This document shows, one piece after another, positions 50,690 through 59,421 of a stretch of DNA of 64,000 nt; position 1 is the first letter of the stretch; each line of letters starts with the position of its first letter. The translations under genes and the position numbers were made by a program. The stretch spans positions 1 through 64,000 of the forward strand of contig JBLHRR010000006.1 in the NCBI GenBank assembly GCA_047626155.1, read 5' to 3'. The notes below the pieces were generated by a model. It was not told where the DNA came from and made no database searches. It saw nothing but the letters and a program-made list of their open reading frames with translations. Source of the DNA: CALGLS01 sp047626155 (GTDB lineage Bacteria > Bacteroidota > Bacteroidia > Chitinophagales > Saprospiraceae).

Positions 50690-51556
50690 CTACTCCTTCT
50701 TCAAAAAAGTCCCACTCACCACCGGCTCCACGCCATCACCTCCAGTCTCCATATTAAACACCTTCCGGTACACCTCATACACCTCCGGCATCACCATCTT
50801 AAACTGTTCTCCAAAAACAAAAAAGTGGCAAATACTCACCGGCAGAATATCAATGTCAGGACGATTGATGTGCTTGAAAATATGTTCTTTGCTCCAACTA
50901 CTGATCTCTTCCAACTTCTCCCAATCACTTTCTTCTAGTTTCGTAAAAATATTGTTAGGATACATGTGTAGATACGCTCGTATGTATTCATGCAAGCCAA
51001 TATTATAATGTTTCTTCGGATTGAAAGTGCCTGGTACTAATTGTTCAATGGCAAAAAGCAAAACTTTATCTTCTACAAAAATCTCCGAGGTATGAAAATT
51101 CGTAGGATACTGCGGCGAAGGAAACGGTCGAGGATAAATGATGACGTTTTCAAAAGCAGAAAGCAAAAAATCCTTTTGTCCGAAAGTCAGTTGGACGATA
51201 TTGGCGGCCACAATAGCTTGCAAATCCGGCGGGACCGACTCCATTTTTTGCGGCATAAATTCATTCGCCATCATATAAAGGACCACCCGATCGCGGAAAC
51301 GTTTTTGTTCCGATTCAGAAAGGCCTCGATAAAAAGGATGTTGCTTCGTCAGAATCATTCGCAACTTAGGTTTTAGCTCAGGCGTATTTCGACTGGCCCA
51401 CCAAAAATCAATCTGCGGACTGAAAACAAAGAGCATAGCCATGACCAGTACACAGGGGATCATATATGGTGCCCAGTCCGTATCGTACTCCCAAGTGAGG
51501 TAAAGTATAATGAAAGTGATTATGACAAAAGGAGCAGCGAGAATTCTTGATAGCAT
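50690..51556 (-). CDS. MtfA-like (M90 peptidase-like) membrane protein, probably inactive
   Basis: This 288-residue protein has two N-terminal membrane helices and a body resembling the MtfA/M90 zinc peptidases: LSESEQKRFRDRVVLYM, IVAANIVQLTFG, FENVIIYP, then GLHEYIRAYL and the late HFFVFGEQFKMVMPEVYEVY. In active enzymes the central motif is HExxH; here it is HEYIR, so the second zinc-binding His is missing. It may be a non-catalytic homologue. It is divergent from the patatin gene, with a dispersed hairpin in the gap. Confidence 0.65.
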   Translation of the reverse strand: MLSRILAAPFVIITFIILYLTWEYDTDWAPYMIPCVLVMAMLFVFSPQIDFWWASRNTPELKPKLRMILTKQHPFYRGLSESEQKRFRDRVVLYMMANEFMPQKMESVPPDLQAIVAANIVQLTFGQKDFLLSAFENVIIYPRPFPSPQYPTNFHTSEIFVEDKVLLFAIEQLVPGTFNPKKHYNIGLHEYIRAYLHMYPNNIFTKLEESDWEKLEEISSWSKEHIFKHINRPDIDILPVSICHFFVFGEQFKMVMPEVYEVYRKVFNMETGGDGVEPVVSGTFLKKE

Positions 51557-51714
51557 ATTATCTTTTCGTTATTACTTAAATGAACGATATACGCTAAAGT
51601 CACAATAATCACATCATTATCCAAATCTTTGACGAAAGGTTCTAAACCTTTGGAGGAAAGGCTTCGTCGAAAATCTGTATATTAGCTTTTTAAGTATAGT
51701 GTTTATTCTGTCCG

Positions 51715-51794
51715 GCGGCTCAACAGATTCTAAATATAGGCAGGGTTGTCTGGAAACCGGATACCGTTTATCGGCAATCGAATCTGTCAGCCGC
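51715..51794. repeat. Dispersed hairpin element, CCGGAAACCG-type core, copy C
   Basis: GCGGCT (51715-51720) plus ACAGATTC (51723-51730) pair with GAATCTGT (51780-51787) plus AGCCGC (51789-51794). The 49-base loop contains TGGAAACCGGATACCG and aligns without gaps over its last 30 bases with the loop at 18219-18267 (22 identities). The arms are unrelated to those of the other copies. Confidence 0.75.
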
Positions 51795-51835
51795 AGCCAT
51801 GATAAATCCAACTGAAGCATAAATAACTCTTGAAT

Positions 51836-54466
51836 ATGGCCAACAAATACAAATTACTAAACAGCGAGGAAGTCATTCGCCGAGAAGATGAGGAATTGAT
51901 CAAACGCCGCAAAGCCGTTCATGGTGAAGACCTCGACCAAAAAGGCTTGGACGAAACCCGTTTTGGAATTGCCCTCTCGGGCGGCGGCATCCGCTCCGCT
52001 ACCATCAATCTTGGAATTTTAAAAACGCTGAATAAATTTGGGATCTTGAAAAGGGCGGATTACCTCTCTACTGTTTCGGGAGGCGGTTATACGGGGGCTT
52101 ACGTGCAGGCAATGTTACGAGAGAAAGGAGATTACGAAGAGCTCTTCAAGGATAAGGACATTGACTACCTGCGTTCCAGAGGCGCTTACATGATACCGGG
52201 TACGGGTTTTTTGAAGACTTGGAATACCATTATGTTGACTATTGGTTTTTTGATTAGCCTCGCCATGAGTTGGTTGAGCCCAGCGCTTGTTGCAGCTTTG
52301 ATTTATATGATCTCCGTTTTTGTTAGTAAGCTTTTTAGGTTGAACATATTGTCTGGTTTTCGAGAATTTATTTCCAGTATTAATGAAAGCCTCTTAAATT
52401 TCAGCGTCTATAATCCCTTTCCGCAACTTGATGTTTTGGAGATAGGGATGTATGCAGTCTTAGTACTTTTCTTTGCACATACCCTCACGAATCTGATCCT
52501 AAACTATCACGTTAGTATTTCTAGAAGCTTTAATCATGTGGAGACAGCCATTGTTTCCACCGCACTGATTGTATTGTGCGTATTTAAATTAACCAATCTA
52601 AATCAACCAGCCGCTGATGGGGCTAGCCATAACTTAATTGATAATCCAGGTTACATTTTGGTTGCTATGCTATTGGTCTTGTTGGGCTTTTTCACCAATC
52701 CAAATGCGCTGAGCTTTCATCGCTTTTATAGAAATCAATTAGCCGACGCCTTTTTGCATCACTCCGGAGATTATAAAAATGCGAAGCTGAAAGACCTTTG
52801 GGATGTAACCAAAGCGAATACTCTTTTGGCGCCTTATCTGCTCATTAATACTTGTCTGAATCTACAATCTACGAGTGATCCAAAATTTAAAGGAGCTAAA
52901 GCCAATGATTATTTTTTATTATCTCCGCTCTTTTGTGGGTCAAAATTAACGAAGTATGTCTCTACCAAAGACACGCCGGATTATCAGGATATCACCCTCC
53001 CCGCTGCGACTACCGTGAGCGCCGCTGCTGTGAACCCGGGCATGGGTATGTACTCCAATAAATTGCTTAGTATCATCATGACGGTCTTCAATGCTCGTCT
53101 TGGTTTTTGGATTCTAAATCCTACAAAGCTCAATAAATCAGGTATCGTCTGGTGGCCGTTATATTTCTTTTATGAATTGTTTTCTAAAATAGGAACAGAC
53201 AACAGAATGCTTAATATCTCCGATGGAGGGCATATTGAAAACCTGGGCGTGTACGAATTGTTACGTCGGAAGTGTAGATTGATTCTGGCAGTAGATGCTG
53301 GAGCAGATCCTGGTTATGGTTTTTCTGATTTGGAAAATTTAACAATACGTGTACGTAATGAGTTGGGACTCGAAATTACTTTTCCTTACGGAGAAACTCC
53401 AGAGGATGTCATTCGCCCAAAACCTTCTCATGGGTATTCTGAAAAACGATATTGCATTGCCAAAGTCCATCAGCTTTGGGAGGAAGTGGTTCCAGAAGAT
53501 GAAGCAGGTAAGCCCATCCTGGACAAAAGCGGTAAACCTATTGAAGTCTTAATTAATTATAAAAGTGTTCGGGATGCATTGACAAGGCTAACGCCAGAAG
53601 AGAACCTTCATCTGAAGCACGTTCTCGACGTGCTTCAGATTTCTGACTATATAGACGATGTACTTTCTACCGTAAAAAGCCAAAGGGAAATTGATGAACT
53701 GTACGATGAATATGGGCTAGAGGATAACGTTCGTTACGTTTTTCAAACCTTACTGCAAGTCTTTCAAGAAGTAAAACAAGTACTGGAGATCAGGCTAGAA
53801 CATAAGTTAGATAACCATGCGGAAGAGCGACGGGTACTTCGGAAAATCATAGAAGTGATTGACGAAAAAGCGAAGAAGTTATTTGTGGTTAGTACCCTAG
53901 TGTATATCAAGTCCTCTGTAGTGGCACCGCAGAGAAAGTTACAATTGTCTGATAAAAGTAGTTTAGAATATCAGACTTATAAATATAAAGTATACCACCC
54001 TTCCTTTCCTCATGAGCCAACCTCAGATCAGTTTTTTGACGAGGTGCAATGGGAATCTTATTATCGGGTAGGGCAGTACATTGGCGCGGATGTGCTCGGT
54101 GTCAGAAACTTAATGAGATACTTTAAAGATAAAAAAGAGGCTCCTCAATTTAATGTAGATCAATTGCTCTGGCTATTTGATGAAAAGATCGACATCTTTC
54201 AAACGGTGGTGCCAGTAGAAGAAACGGCTACGGTGATTTTTGATGAACCAGAGGTATTAAGAAGTAGAGGTATGAATGAACCGGAGCCAGAAGAGGAAGC
54301 AACTGCAAGTGAGCCGGCTGAAGAAATGGCTGGTGAAGACGCGGCAGGCGGAGGACCTCCATCTCCTTCTGCAACTCTAGAAACAGAAGTTGATGACCCG
54401 GAATTTGATCAGATACCTGTGAGTAGTAAGATTGTTGTTGGGGGGGAGGATGAGTATTCGATGTAG
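51836..54466 (+). CDS. Patatin-like phospholipase with membrane segments
   Basis: This is a protein of about 876 residues. The patatin domain has the oxyanion loop GGGIRSA (49-55), the nucleophile Ser81 in STVSGGG (first Gly of GxSxG replaced by Thr, as in this subgroup), and the catalytic Asp463 in SDGGHIENLGVYELL. Between them lie four or five membrane helices (about 128-285), so the two halves of the active site are split by a membrane insertion. The C-terminal 300 residues are helical and end in an acidic, Ala/Pro-rich tail. It would hydrolyse acyl lipids at a membrane. ATG at 51836 is preferred to TTG at 51830. Confidence 0.88.
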   Translation: MANKYKLLNSEEVIRREDEELIKRRKAVHGEDLDQKGLDETRFGIALSGGGIRSATINLGILKTLNKFGILKRADYLSTVSGGGYTGAYVQAMLREKGDYEELFKDKDIDYLRSRGAYMIPGTGFLKTWNTIMLTIGFLISLAMSWLSPALVAALIYMISVFVSKLFRLNILSGFREFISSINESLLNFSVYNPFPQLDVLEIGMYAVLVLFFAHTLTNLILNYHVSISRSFNHVETAIVSTALIVLCVFKLTNLNQPAADGASHNLIDNPGYILVAMLLVLLGFFTNPNALSFHRFYRNQLADAFLHHSGDYKNAKLKDLWDVTKANTLLAPYLLINTCLNLQSTSDPKFKGAKANDYFLLSPLFCGSKLTKYVSTKDTPDYQDITLPAATTVSAAAVNPGMGMYSNKLLSIIMTVFNARLGFWILNPTKLNKSGIVWWPLYFFYELFSKIGTDNRMLNISDGGHIENLGVYELLRRKCRLILAVDAGADPGYGFSDLENLTIRVRNELGLEITFPYGETPEDVIRPKPSHGYSEKRYCIAKVHQLWEEVVPEDEAGKPILDKSGKPIEVLINYKSVRDALTRLTPEENLHLKHVLDVLQISDYIDDVLSTVKSQREIDELYDEYGLEDNVRYVFQTLLQVFQEVKQVLEIRLEHKLDNHAEERRVLRKIIEVIDEKAKKLFVVSTLVYIKSSVVAPQRKLQLSDKSSLEYQTYKYKVYHPSFPHEPTSDQFFDEVQWESYYRVGQYIGADVLGVRNLMRYFKDKKEAPQFNVDQLLWLFDEKIDIFQTVVPVEETATVIFDEPEVLRSRGMNEPEPEEEATASEPAEEMAGEDAAGGGPPSPSATLETEVDDPEFDQIPVSSKIVVGGEDEYSM

Positions 54467-54520
54467 ATGGAGAATCAAAATTTAAATGGAAATCAAAAAT
54501 GCCCTTAGTACGCTAAGTAT

Positions 54521-54588
54521 TAGAGGTTATTCGGTTTCGGGTCTTCGGTTTCCGGCCGACCGTACCATTCTATTTGGAATAACCTCTA
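54521..54588. repeat. Dispersed hairpin element, GGTACGGTCG core, copy B
   Basis: TAGAGGTTATTC (54521-54532) and GAATAACCTCTA (54577-54588) are a perfect 12-bp pair. The minus strand of the 44-base loop reads AATGGTACGGTCG followed by CCGGAAACCG, the same core as the copy at 18212-18274 in reverse orientation. Confidence 0.88.
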
Positions 54589-54605
54589 TTACCCAAAAAA
54601 TAATT

Positions 54606-54689
54606 TCCCGATTTCTTTGTTGGAAACGATTATATAAAATCACTCTCCCTTTGGTCATTTTGATTTACATAATCGTTTCCAAATCGGGA
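54606..54689. repeat. Large hairpin with CACTCTCCCTT core
   Basis: TTGGAAACGATTAT (54620-54633) and ATAATCGTTTCCAA (54669-54682) are a perfect 14-bp pair. TCCCGATTT/AAATCGGGA lies outside and AAATCA/TGATTT inside. The loop contains CACTCTCCCTT, shared with the hairpin at 22672-22756. It lies between convergent genes, so it may act as a terminator. No gene is seen in 54467-54822. Confidence 0.88.
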
Positions 54690-54822
54690 TTTAATTTTTC
54701 GTTGTCACTAAGACCCAGGAAAGGGAAAGTGTTTTGTATTTTTTTTGTGAAAAATTGATGCTCTTTGCGTCCTTTGTGGTTTTATTATACGAAATGCGGA
54801 ACGCATAATTAGTTCGTGGGAG

Positions 54823-56334
54823 TTAAAACACCCCCGCCCCAATCTCAATCACAAAACCACTATTCTCAAAAGACCCAAAACCCACATTCTTCCAACCCAT
54901 CCGAATACCCCAGAAATCAGTACCAAGATGTCGTAGAAAACGGAGCGGCGTTTGAGAAATATTCAAACGTATCTTAATCCCAGCTTCAGAAACAAATGAA
55001 AACTTATAAATGGTCTTTGTCGGATCGACTTCTCTGTCAAAAACTTCATAGCCTAATCCTAAATAGGTATCCACCCATTTTGAGGCTGAACTAGAATAGG
55101 TAATCTGATGGCCCAATAATTTTTCAAATTCAATACTGTTGTTATCAATCACTGAGTTCAAATCGCCTAGATAAAATTTATTGTATAGCCAGCCGCCCGT
55201 CTTAGGCGCCTCCACGTTCTTGAAGAAAAATAGCGGAAAGGCGAAACTCAACCGATGAGCATCATCCCAGCGGTAAGCCAAACTGAGCGAGCTGTAGGAC
55301 TTCTCGTCTTTGATCCATTGCTTTACACTCGCTCCTCCAGAGCCGGATACCTTTCGAATCCTTGGCCATTGATGTGGTTTCTTTGTTTTCATAACACGAT
55401 CCAAACCCTTTACAATCTTCCCTTCTTCTTTTAGCTTTTTATAATCGGGGTAAGGCCTTAGTTCATATTGAGAACCTTCGATAAAGGAACCAAACTTCCG
55501 TTGGAAACTTTCATAATGAGGACTTCCTTTCGGCAGTGGAGGGAAAACAATAGAACGTTTATTTCTTGATTTGGCCATCCAAGCTTGGAAGCCTCCCGAC
55601 ACCAAACGCCCGGAGGTAATGATGTCGCGAATTCCCCAAGCATCATTGATGCGTTCCGTAACATCGTAGGTAGGGGTGTAAATTCCATCGGCATTCTTAT
55701 CTGTGCAGGAGGCGTGTTTTCCTTCTTCTATTAAAATGGATAAAGGGAAAAAAGTTTGTGCATCTACATCAAAAGCATTGTAGTACCATTGGTTGCCGTG
55801 CGCTCGTGCAGTTACTTTCTTGGCTGTGATGGCGTAGCTATACTCCGGACAGAAGGTTACTTCTTCTATTCGTAATTGAATTGTTATAGACTCTATGTCA
55901 TGGTCGTGAGCAGTAGGTCCTGTTTCTTTAGCAAAATAATAATAGAAGTCGAGATCAATGGCTTTAACATGTGAAAGGTCGAGGAGTTTCAATCGGGCGT
56001 CAAGACTTTCGTTATGAAGTACGGCGAGTTCTTTATCTATACCATATACATTTCTTAGTTTGTAATAAACAACGGGCGTTTTTTCTGCCTCATCAAAAGG
56101 AAAAGCATTCGGTAATTGTTTGTTCCCCTTTTCATCATATAGTAAAATTTCATCTGGTGAAAACCACAAGATAGGCGCAGCAAAAGAAGCCAGTTTCTCA
56201 AAGCTAATATGATTGTCTGTTCCTTTCCAAATAATACCAGGTGTATCAATCAGGCATTGCGCTGAAGCAAAACAAGAGATAAAAAGAAAGAGGAAAAGGG
56301 ATATAAATCTGTTCACAGTTTTTTCTTTTGACAT
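54823..56334 (-). CDS. Secreted Vps62-like protein with probable barrel-like C-terminus
   Basis: This 503-residue protein has a signal peptide ending at FASAQ. Residues about 30-240 resemble the Vps62-related domain: LASFAAPILWFSPDE, a run with DLDFYYYF, HDHDIESITIQL, ARAHGNQWYYN and EEGKHASCTDKNADG. The last 200 residues are rich in amphipathic beta strands (SSLSLAYRWDDAHRLSFAFPLFFF, GFVIEIGAGVF) and end in Phe, as outer-membrane proteins do. It converges on the patatin gene. Function unknown; the assignment to the Vps62-like group is by motif likeness only. Confidence 0.55.
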   Translation of the reverse strand: MSKEKTVNRFISLFLFLFISCFASAQCLIDTPGIIWKGTDNHISFEKLASFAAPILWFSPDEILLYDEKGNKQLPNAFPFDEAEKTPVVYYKLRNVYGIDKELAVLHNESLDARLKLLDLSHVKAIDLDFYYYFAKETGPTAHDHDIESITIQLRIEEVTFCPEYSYAITAKKVTARAHGNQWYYNAFDVDAQTFFPLSILIEEGKHASCTDKNADGIYTPTYDVTERINDAWGIRDIITSGRLVSGGFQAWMAKSRNKRSIVFPPLPKGSPHYESFQRKFGSFIEGSQYELRPYPDYKKLKEEGKIVKGLDRVMKTKKPHQWPRIRKVSGSGGASVKQWIKDEKSYSSLSLAYRWDDAHRLSFAFPLFFFKNVEAPKTGGWLYNKFYLGDLNSVIDNNSIEFEKLLGHQITYSSSASKWVDTYLGLGYEVFDREVDPTKTIYKFSFVSEAGIKIRLNISQTPLRFLRHLGTDFWGIRMGWKNVGFGSFENSGFVIEIGAGVF

Positions 56335-56458
56335 ATGCTTGAAGCCACATTCATTGAAGCTCTCCTAGACATAACGGGGAAAAAATGGAGAAGTTGGGGG
56401 CTGTTTTAAAATCTTGTACGGTTGCCGTTTTTCGCTTCAGCTGGTTCTGCTCACTCTA

Positions 56459-56567
56459 CGGCCTCTGCGTGATTATTAATTTTCGATAGGGGTAAGCTTA
56501 CCTTTTAGGCGAAGAGCGCCTTCTCCCCTGTTTAGCGTATTTACTCAGGCAGCGCGCGCAGAGGCCG
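56459..56567. repeat. GC-rich nested palindrome
   Basis: CGGCCTCTGCG (56459-56469) and CGCAGAGGCCG (56557-56567) are a perfect 11-bp pair. Inside lie AGGGG/CCCCT (56488-56492, 56525-56529), the 12-bp palindrome GGTAAGCTTACC (56491-56502) and an AGGCG/CGCCT hairpin (56507-56511, 56517-56521). Confidence 0.75.
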
Positions 56568-56716
56568 CAGAGCTAACGCGCTTAAACTTATAACTTAATA
56601 AACAGTATAGCGGTCCATGAAATGGGTAAGATATGGAGTGCTAAGGCCAAGAACCCTTAGTTTATTTGAATATATAATTTTATTTGAAAAAATATTAGTG
56701 GATTTTTTTAAGTATC

Positions 56717-56739
56717 AATGTATTGATTATCAATACATT
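56717..56739. promoter_or_regulatory. Perfect 10-bp inverted repeat, possible PadR operator
   Basis: AATGTATTGA (56717-56726) and TCAATACATT (56730-56739) are perfectly complementary with a 3-base spacer. ATCAAT just upstream adds an overlapping ATCAAT-GT-ATTGAT palindrome. It lies about 85 bases before the PadR start codon. Confidence 0.6.
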
Positions 56740-56774
56740 AAGGAGCTAAAAACACTAAAGTACTGGTTGTGATT

Positions 56775-56799
56775 TAGTACTATGTGTTGCATAGTACTA
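56775..56799. promoter_or_regulatory. Perfect 10-bp inverted repeat over the -33 element
   Basis: TAGTACTATG (56775-56784) and CATAGTACTA (56790-56799) flank TGTTG, which contains the -33 TTG (56787-56789). A dimeric repressor bound here would block sigma factor. Autoregulation by PadR is the simplest reading. Confidence 0.75.
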
Positions 56800-56817
56800 T
56801 ATTTTGTATTACTTTTG
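56787..56817 (+). promoter_or_regulatory. Promoter of the PadR/PspC operon
   Basis: TTG (56787-56789), a 20-base spacer and TACTTTTG (56810-56817) form an ideal Bacteroidota promoter. The box ends four bases before the ATG at 56822, so the transcript should be leaderless. Confidence 0.8.
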
Positions 56818-56821
56818 CATT

Positions 56822-57196
56822 ATGAGTTTAGATAATAAACTAGATGAAGCGCTTATGAAAAGCAAAACCCAAATGCGACGCGGTGTTTTGGAGATGTGCA
56901 TACTGTCCATCATTTCCGAGGAGAAGGTTTACCCTTCCGATATCATTGCGAAGCTAAAAGCAGTAGAGCTAATCATAAAAGAAGGAACCTTGTATCCTTT
57001 GCTGTCCCGATTAAGGAAGGACGGCCTTTTAGATTATGAGTGGGTAGAATCTACACAAGGACCACCACGCAAGTATTTTAAGATCACCGATCTCGGTCGT
57101 CAGTTTTTAAACGGTTTAATGGCTAACTGGCAAGAACTCATTAATTCAGTCAATCAATCCACCAAAAATATAACAACGAATGAACAAGGTATTTAA
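56822..57196 (+). CDS. PadR-family transcriptional regulator
   Basis: This 124-residue winged-helix protein has the PadR pattern: QMRRGVLEMCILSIISEEKVYPSDIIAKLKAV, EGTLYPLLSRLRKDGLLDYEW, GPPRKYFKITDLGRQFL. PadR proteins are repressors that release DNA on binding a ligand. ATG at 56822 is chosen over an upstream in-frame ATG at 56804, since that one lies before the TACTTTTG box. It overlaps the next gene by 17 bases and probably controls both genes through the palindromes upstream. Confidence 0.92.
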   Translation: MSLDNKLDEALMKSKTQMRRGVLEMCILSIISEEKVYPSDIIAKLKAVELIIKEGTLYPLLSRLRKDGLLDYEWVESTQGPPRKYFKITDLGRQFLNGLMANWQELINSVNQSTKNITTNEQGI

Positions 57197-59410
57197 CATC
57201 AATCTGGGAGGCTATCCATTCACCATCGATGAAGATGCTTATGAGCATTTGAATCAATACCTGGACGCGATTCATGGCCACTTCAGAAAGTCGGAAGGCT
57301 ATGAAGACATTACTACGGATATCGAAGACCGGATGGCAGAGCTGTTTCAAGACCTGCGGGATGGACGTCCAATCGTCACTTTGAAAACGGTGACCTCGGC
57401 TATTGATACCATGGGGACGCCGGAAGAATTTGGAGCAGAAGCGGTGGGCGCAAGTACCAGCTCTCCTGAAGAAGATGATGAACCGTTAGTAGAAAGAGAC
57501 TTTGGTGTTAATCCAGGGAAACGGTTGTTTCGAAACCCGGATGACCAAGTCATCAAAGGCGTTTGCTCGGGTATCGCAGCTTATTTTGGTATTGGGGATC
57601 CATTGTGGGTGAGACTTGCATTTGTATTGTTAACAATTTCCGGGGGCTTAGGAATTCCGCTATATTTAATTCTTTGGGCTGTCTTACCCCAGGCAGTTAC
57701 CTCTGCCGATCGGTTGGCGATGAAAGGCCAGCCAATCAATGTTTCTAACATTGCTAAAACGGTAGAAGAAGAAATGGATTCTTTGTCGGAAAAGTTAGCT
57801 GATTTAAGTGAGGGATTCACATCAAAAAAAAAAGCACTGGTGGAACCTTCGGCATTAGGAAGACCATTAAGAAAGGGTTTTCTCTTCTAGGTAACCTCAT
57901 CAGTTGGGTCATTAAATTGATCCAAAAGTTATTCAGACCTATCATTTTCCTAATAGGCTTTGTGCTGGTTATTGCGCTATCCATCCTTTGGATCGCTGCA
58001 ATAATCAGTTTCTTTTACGCCACTCCATTCACGGAGTATATCTTTAGTAATCGTTTCGCTTCTTTCTTCTCTTCACTCAATCTCTTCTTACTAATCAGCA
58101 TTCCGCTATTCAGTGTTTTGATGTTTTTGATTAATAAAACATTTAAGAAAACAGTGGCTAGCAACCTGCATCTGCGTGCGGGATTGGGGAGCTTATGGGC
58201 AGTCAACTTGGTGAGCTTGTTGTTCTTTGGGATTTCTGAAAGTAGAAATTTCAACATGGGAACCTCTATTTCTGAAAGAGTTAACCTGCCTTATTTCGAG
58301 AGCGATACCATTTACATTAATAAAATACGAAAGTCAGACCACATAAACAGTATGATGAGCTTTGGTCCATTAAAATTGGATGACAAAGGCCTGGTAAATC
58401 ACCACATCCATTATCGTTTTGTGAAAAGTGATTCTGATGAATTGGAAATTACTCAAATCAATCATTCTCGTGGTCGTACCTCCGCGGAGGCCGAACGTCA
58501 TGCCCAAGCGATCAATTATGAAGTCAAAATCTCGGAAAACGAAATTAACTTGCCGCGTACTTTCCCGATTTTAAAAGGCTCAAAATACAGAGGTCAGGAA
58601 GTCGAAATTGTTTTTAAAGTACCTGTCGGTAAAACGGTAAAGTTTGGCAGAGGTATTTCCAATAGTATTCATGAATTTGAAGACGACAGAGATGCCGGCA
58701 ACCCCTGGAGGAATGATGGAAAGTATTTCTGGACCATGGGTGAGAACGGCTTTGTGGCGCATGAATATGTAAAAAAGAGAAATCAACAGCAATCGTACAA
58801 CTCGTTTAAAGATTTTACACAGATACAGATTGACGGCGAAATAATATTAAATATCGAACAGTCGAATAATTTTGATATTAAATCAAAAAATGCAGGAGAA
58901 TTGTTAGAGGAAATAAAGGTTAACCAAATTGGAGATATCTTGACAATTACGCTGACTGAAGATCCAGATAGATATAGAGACAGTGAACCGGAACTCACCA
59001 TCAAAATGCCCGAATTGTTGTCTTATGATGGCAACGGAACAGAGGAGGTGACCATTTCTGGTTTTGAACAAAAAAATATGCTACTTAAGAGTGATGGAGC
59101 ACATGAGCTAAAGGCATTGGTAAACGTGGATAGCCTAGTAGTCCGCCAAGAAGGACGTACCCGATTTGACTTAAGGGGGGAAGGCCAATATCTAAAAGTA
59201 GTGATGGACGGCGGAAGTCGCTTAGACGCAGATAGATATAAGGTGAGTATTGCTGAGTTGAAAATGACACATAACAATAGTGTCGCATTGTCTGTCACTG
59301 ATACCTTGTACAGAAGAGGAGAGTCAACCAGGCATGCGCATGGCTTGAACTTAGAAGGGGAGCCAGCCGTGGTAGATTTAGGAATGAAGAAGGAAACGGA
59401 TAGTGAATAA
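57180..59410 (+). CDS. PspC-domain membrane protein with GIN-like C-terminus, joined by a -1 frameshift
   Basis: The first frame (57180-57890) encodes a short N-terminal domain (FNINLGGYPFTIDEDAYEHLNQYL, residues 4-27) and a PspC domain (DQVIKGVCSGIAAYFGIGDPLWVRL). After an A10 run at 57824-57833 it ends in unrelated codons. The frame one base back has no stop and no ATG from the A-run through SLLGNLISWVIKLIQKLF, then two or three membrane helices, a long periplasmic part and a DUF2807/GIN-like beta-helix domain up to 59410. The two frames together make the usual one-piece protein of about 743 residues. So it is one gene with a -1 shift, either programmed, by slippage, or by a one-base error or mutation. 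Confidence 0.8.
57824..57833 (+). other. A10 homopolymer at the frame junction
   Basis: Ten A residues follow TC inside the PspC gene. With eleven A residues the two halves would be in frame. The run also contains the A-AAA-AAA slippery heptamer for -1 ribosomal frameshifting. Confidence 0.85.
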
Positions 59411-59421
59411 ACTTTTGTTGA

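Larger units (their letters stand above)
56335..56821. other. 487-base regulatory region upstream of the PadR/PspC operon
   Basis: No ORF is credible here. It contains a large GC-rich palindromic structure (56459-56567) and, closer to padR, two perfect inverted repeats and a promoter, all listed separately. Confidence 0.6.

Noticed and set aside
54486..54758. 90-residue plus-strand ORF after the patatin gene
   Set aside because: It runs straight through two large hairpins, so its residues just reflect the inverted repeats; no family likeness or promoter supports it.
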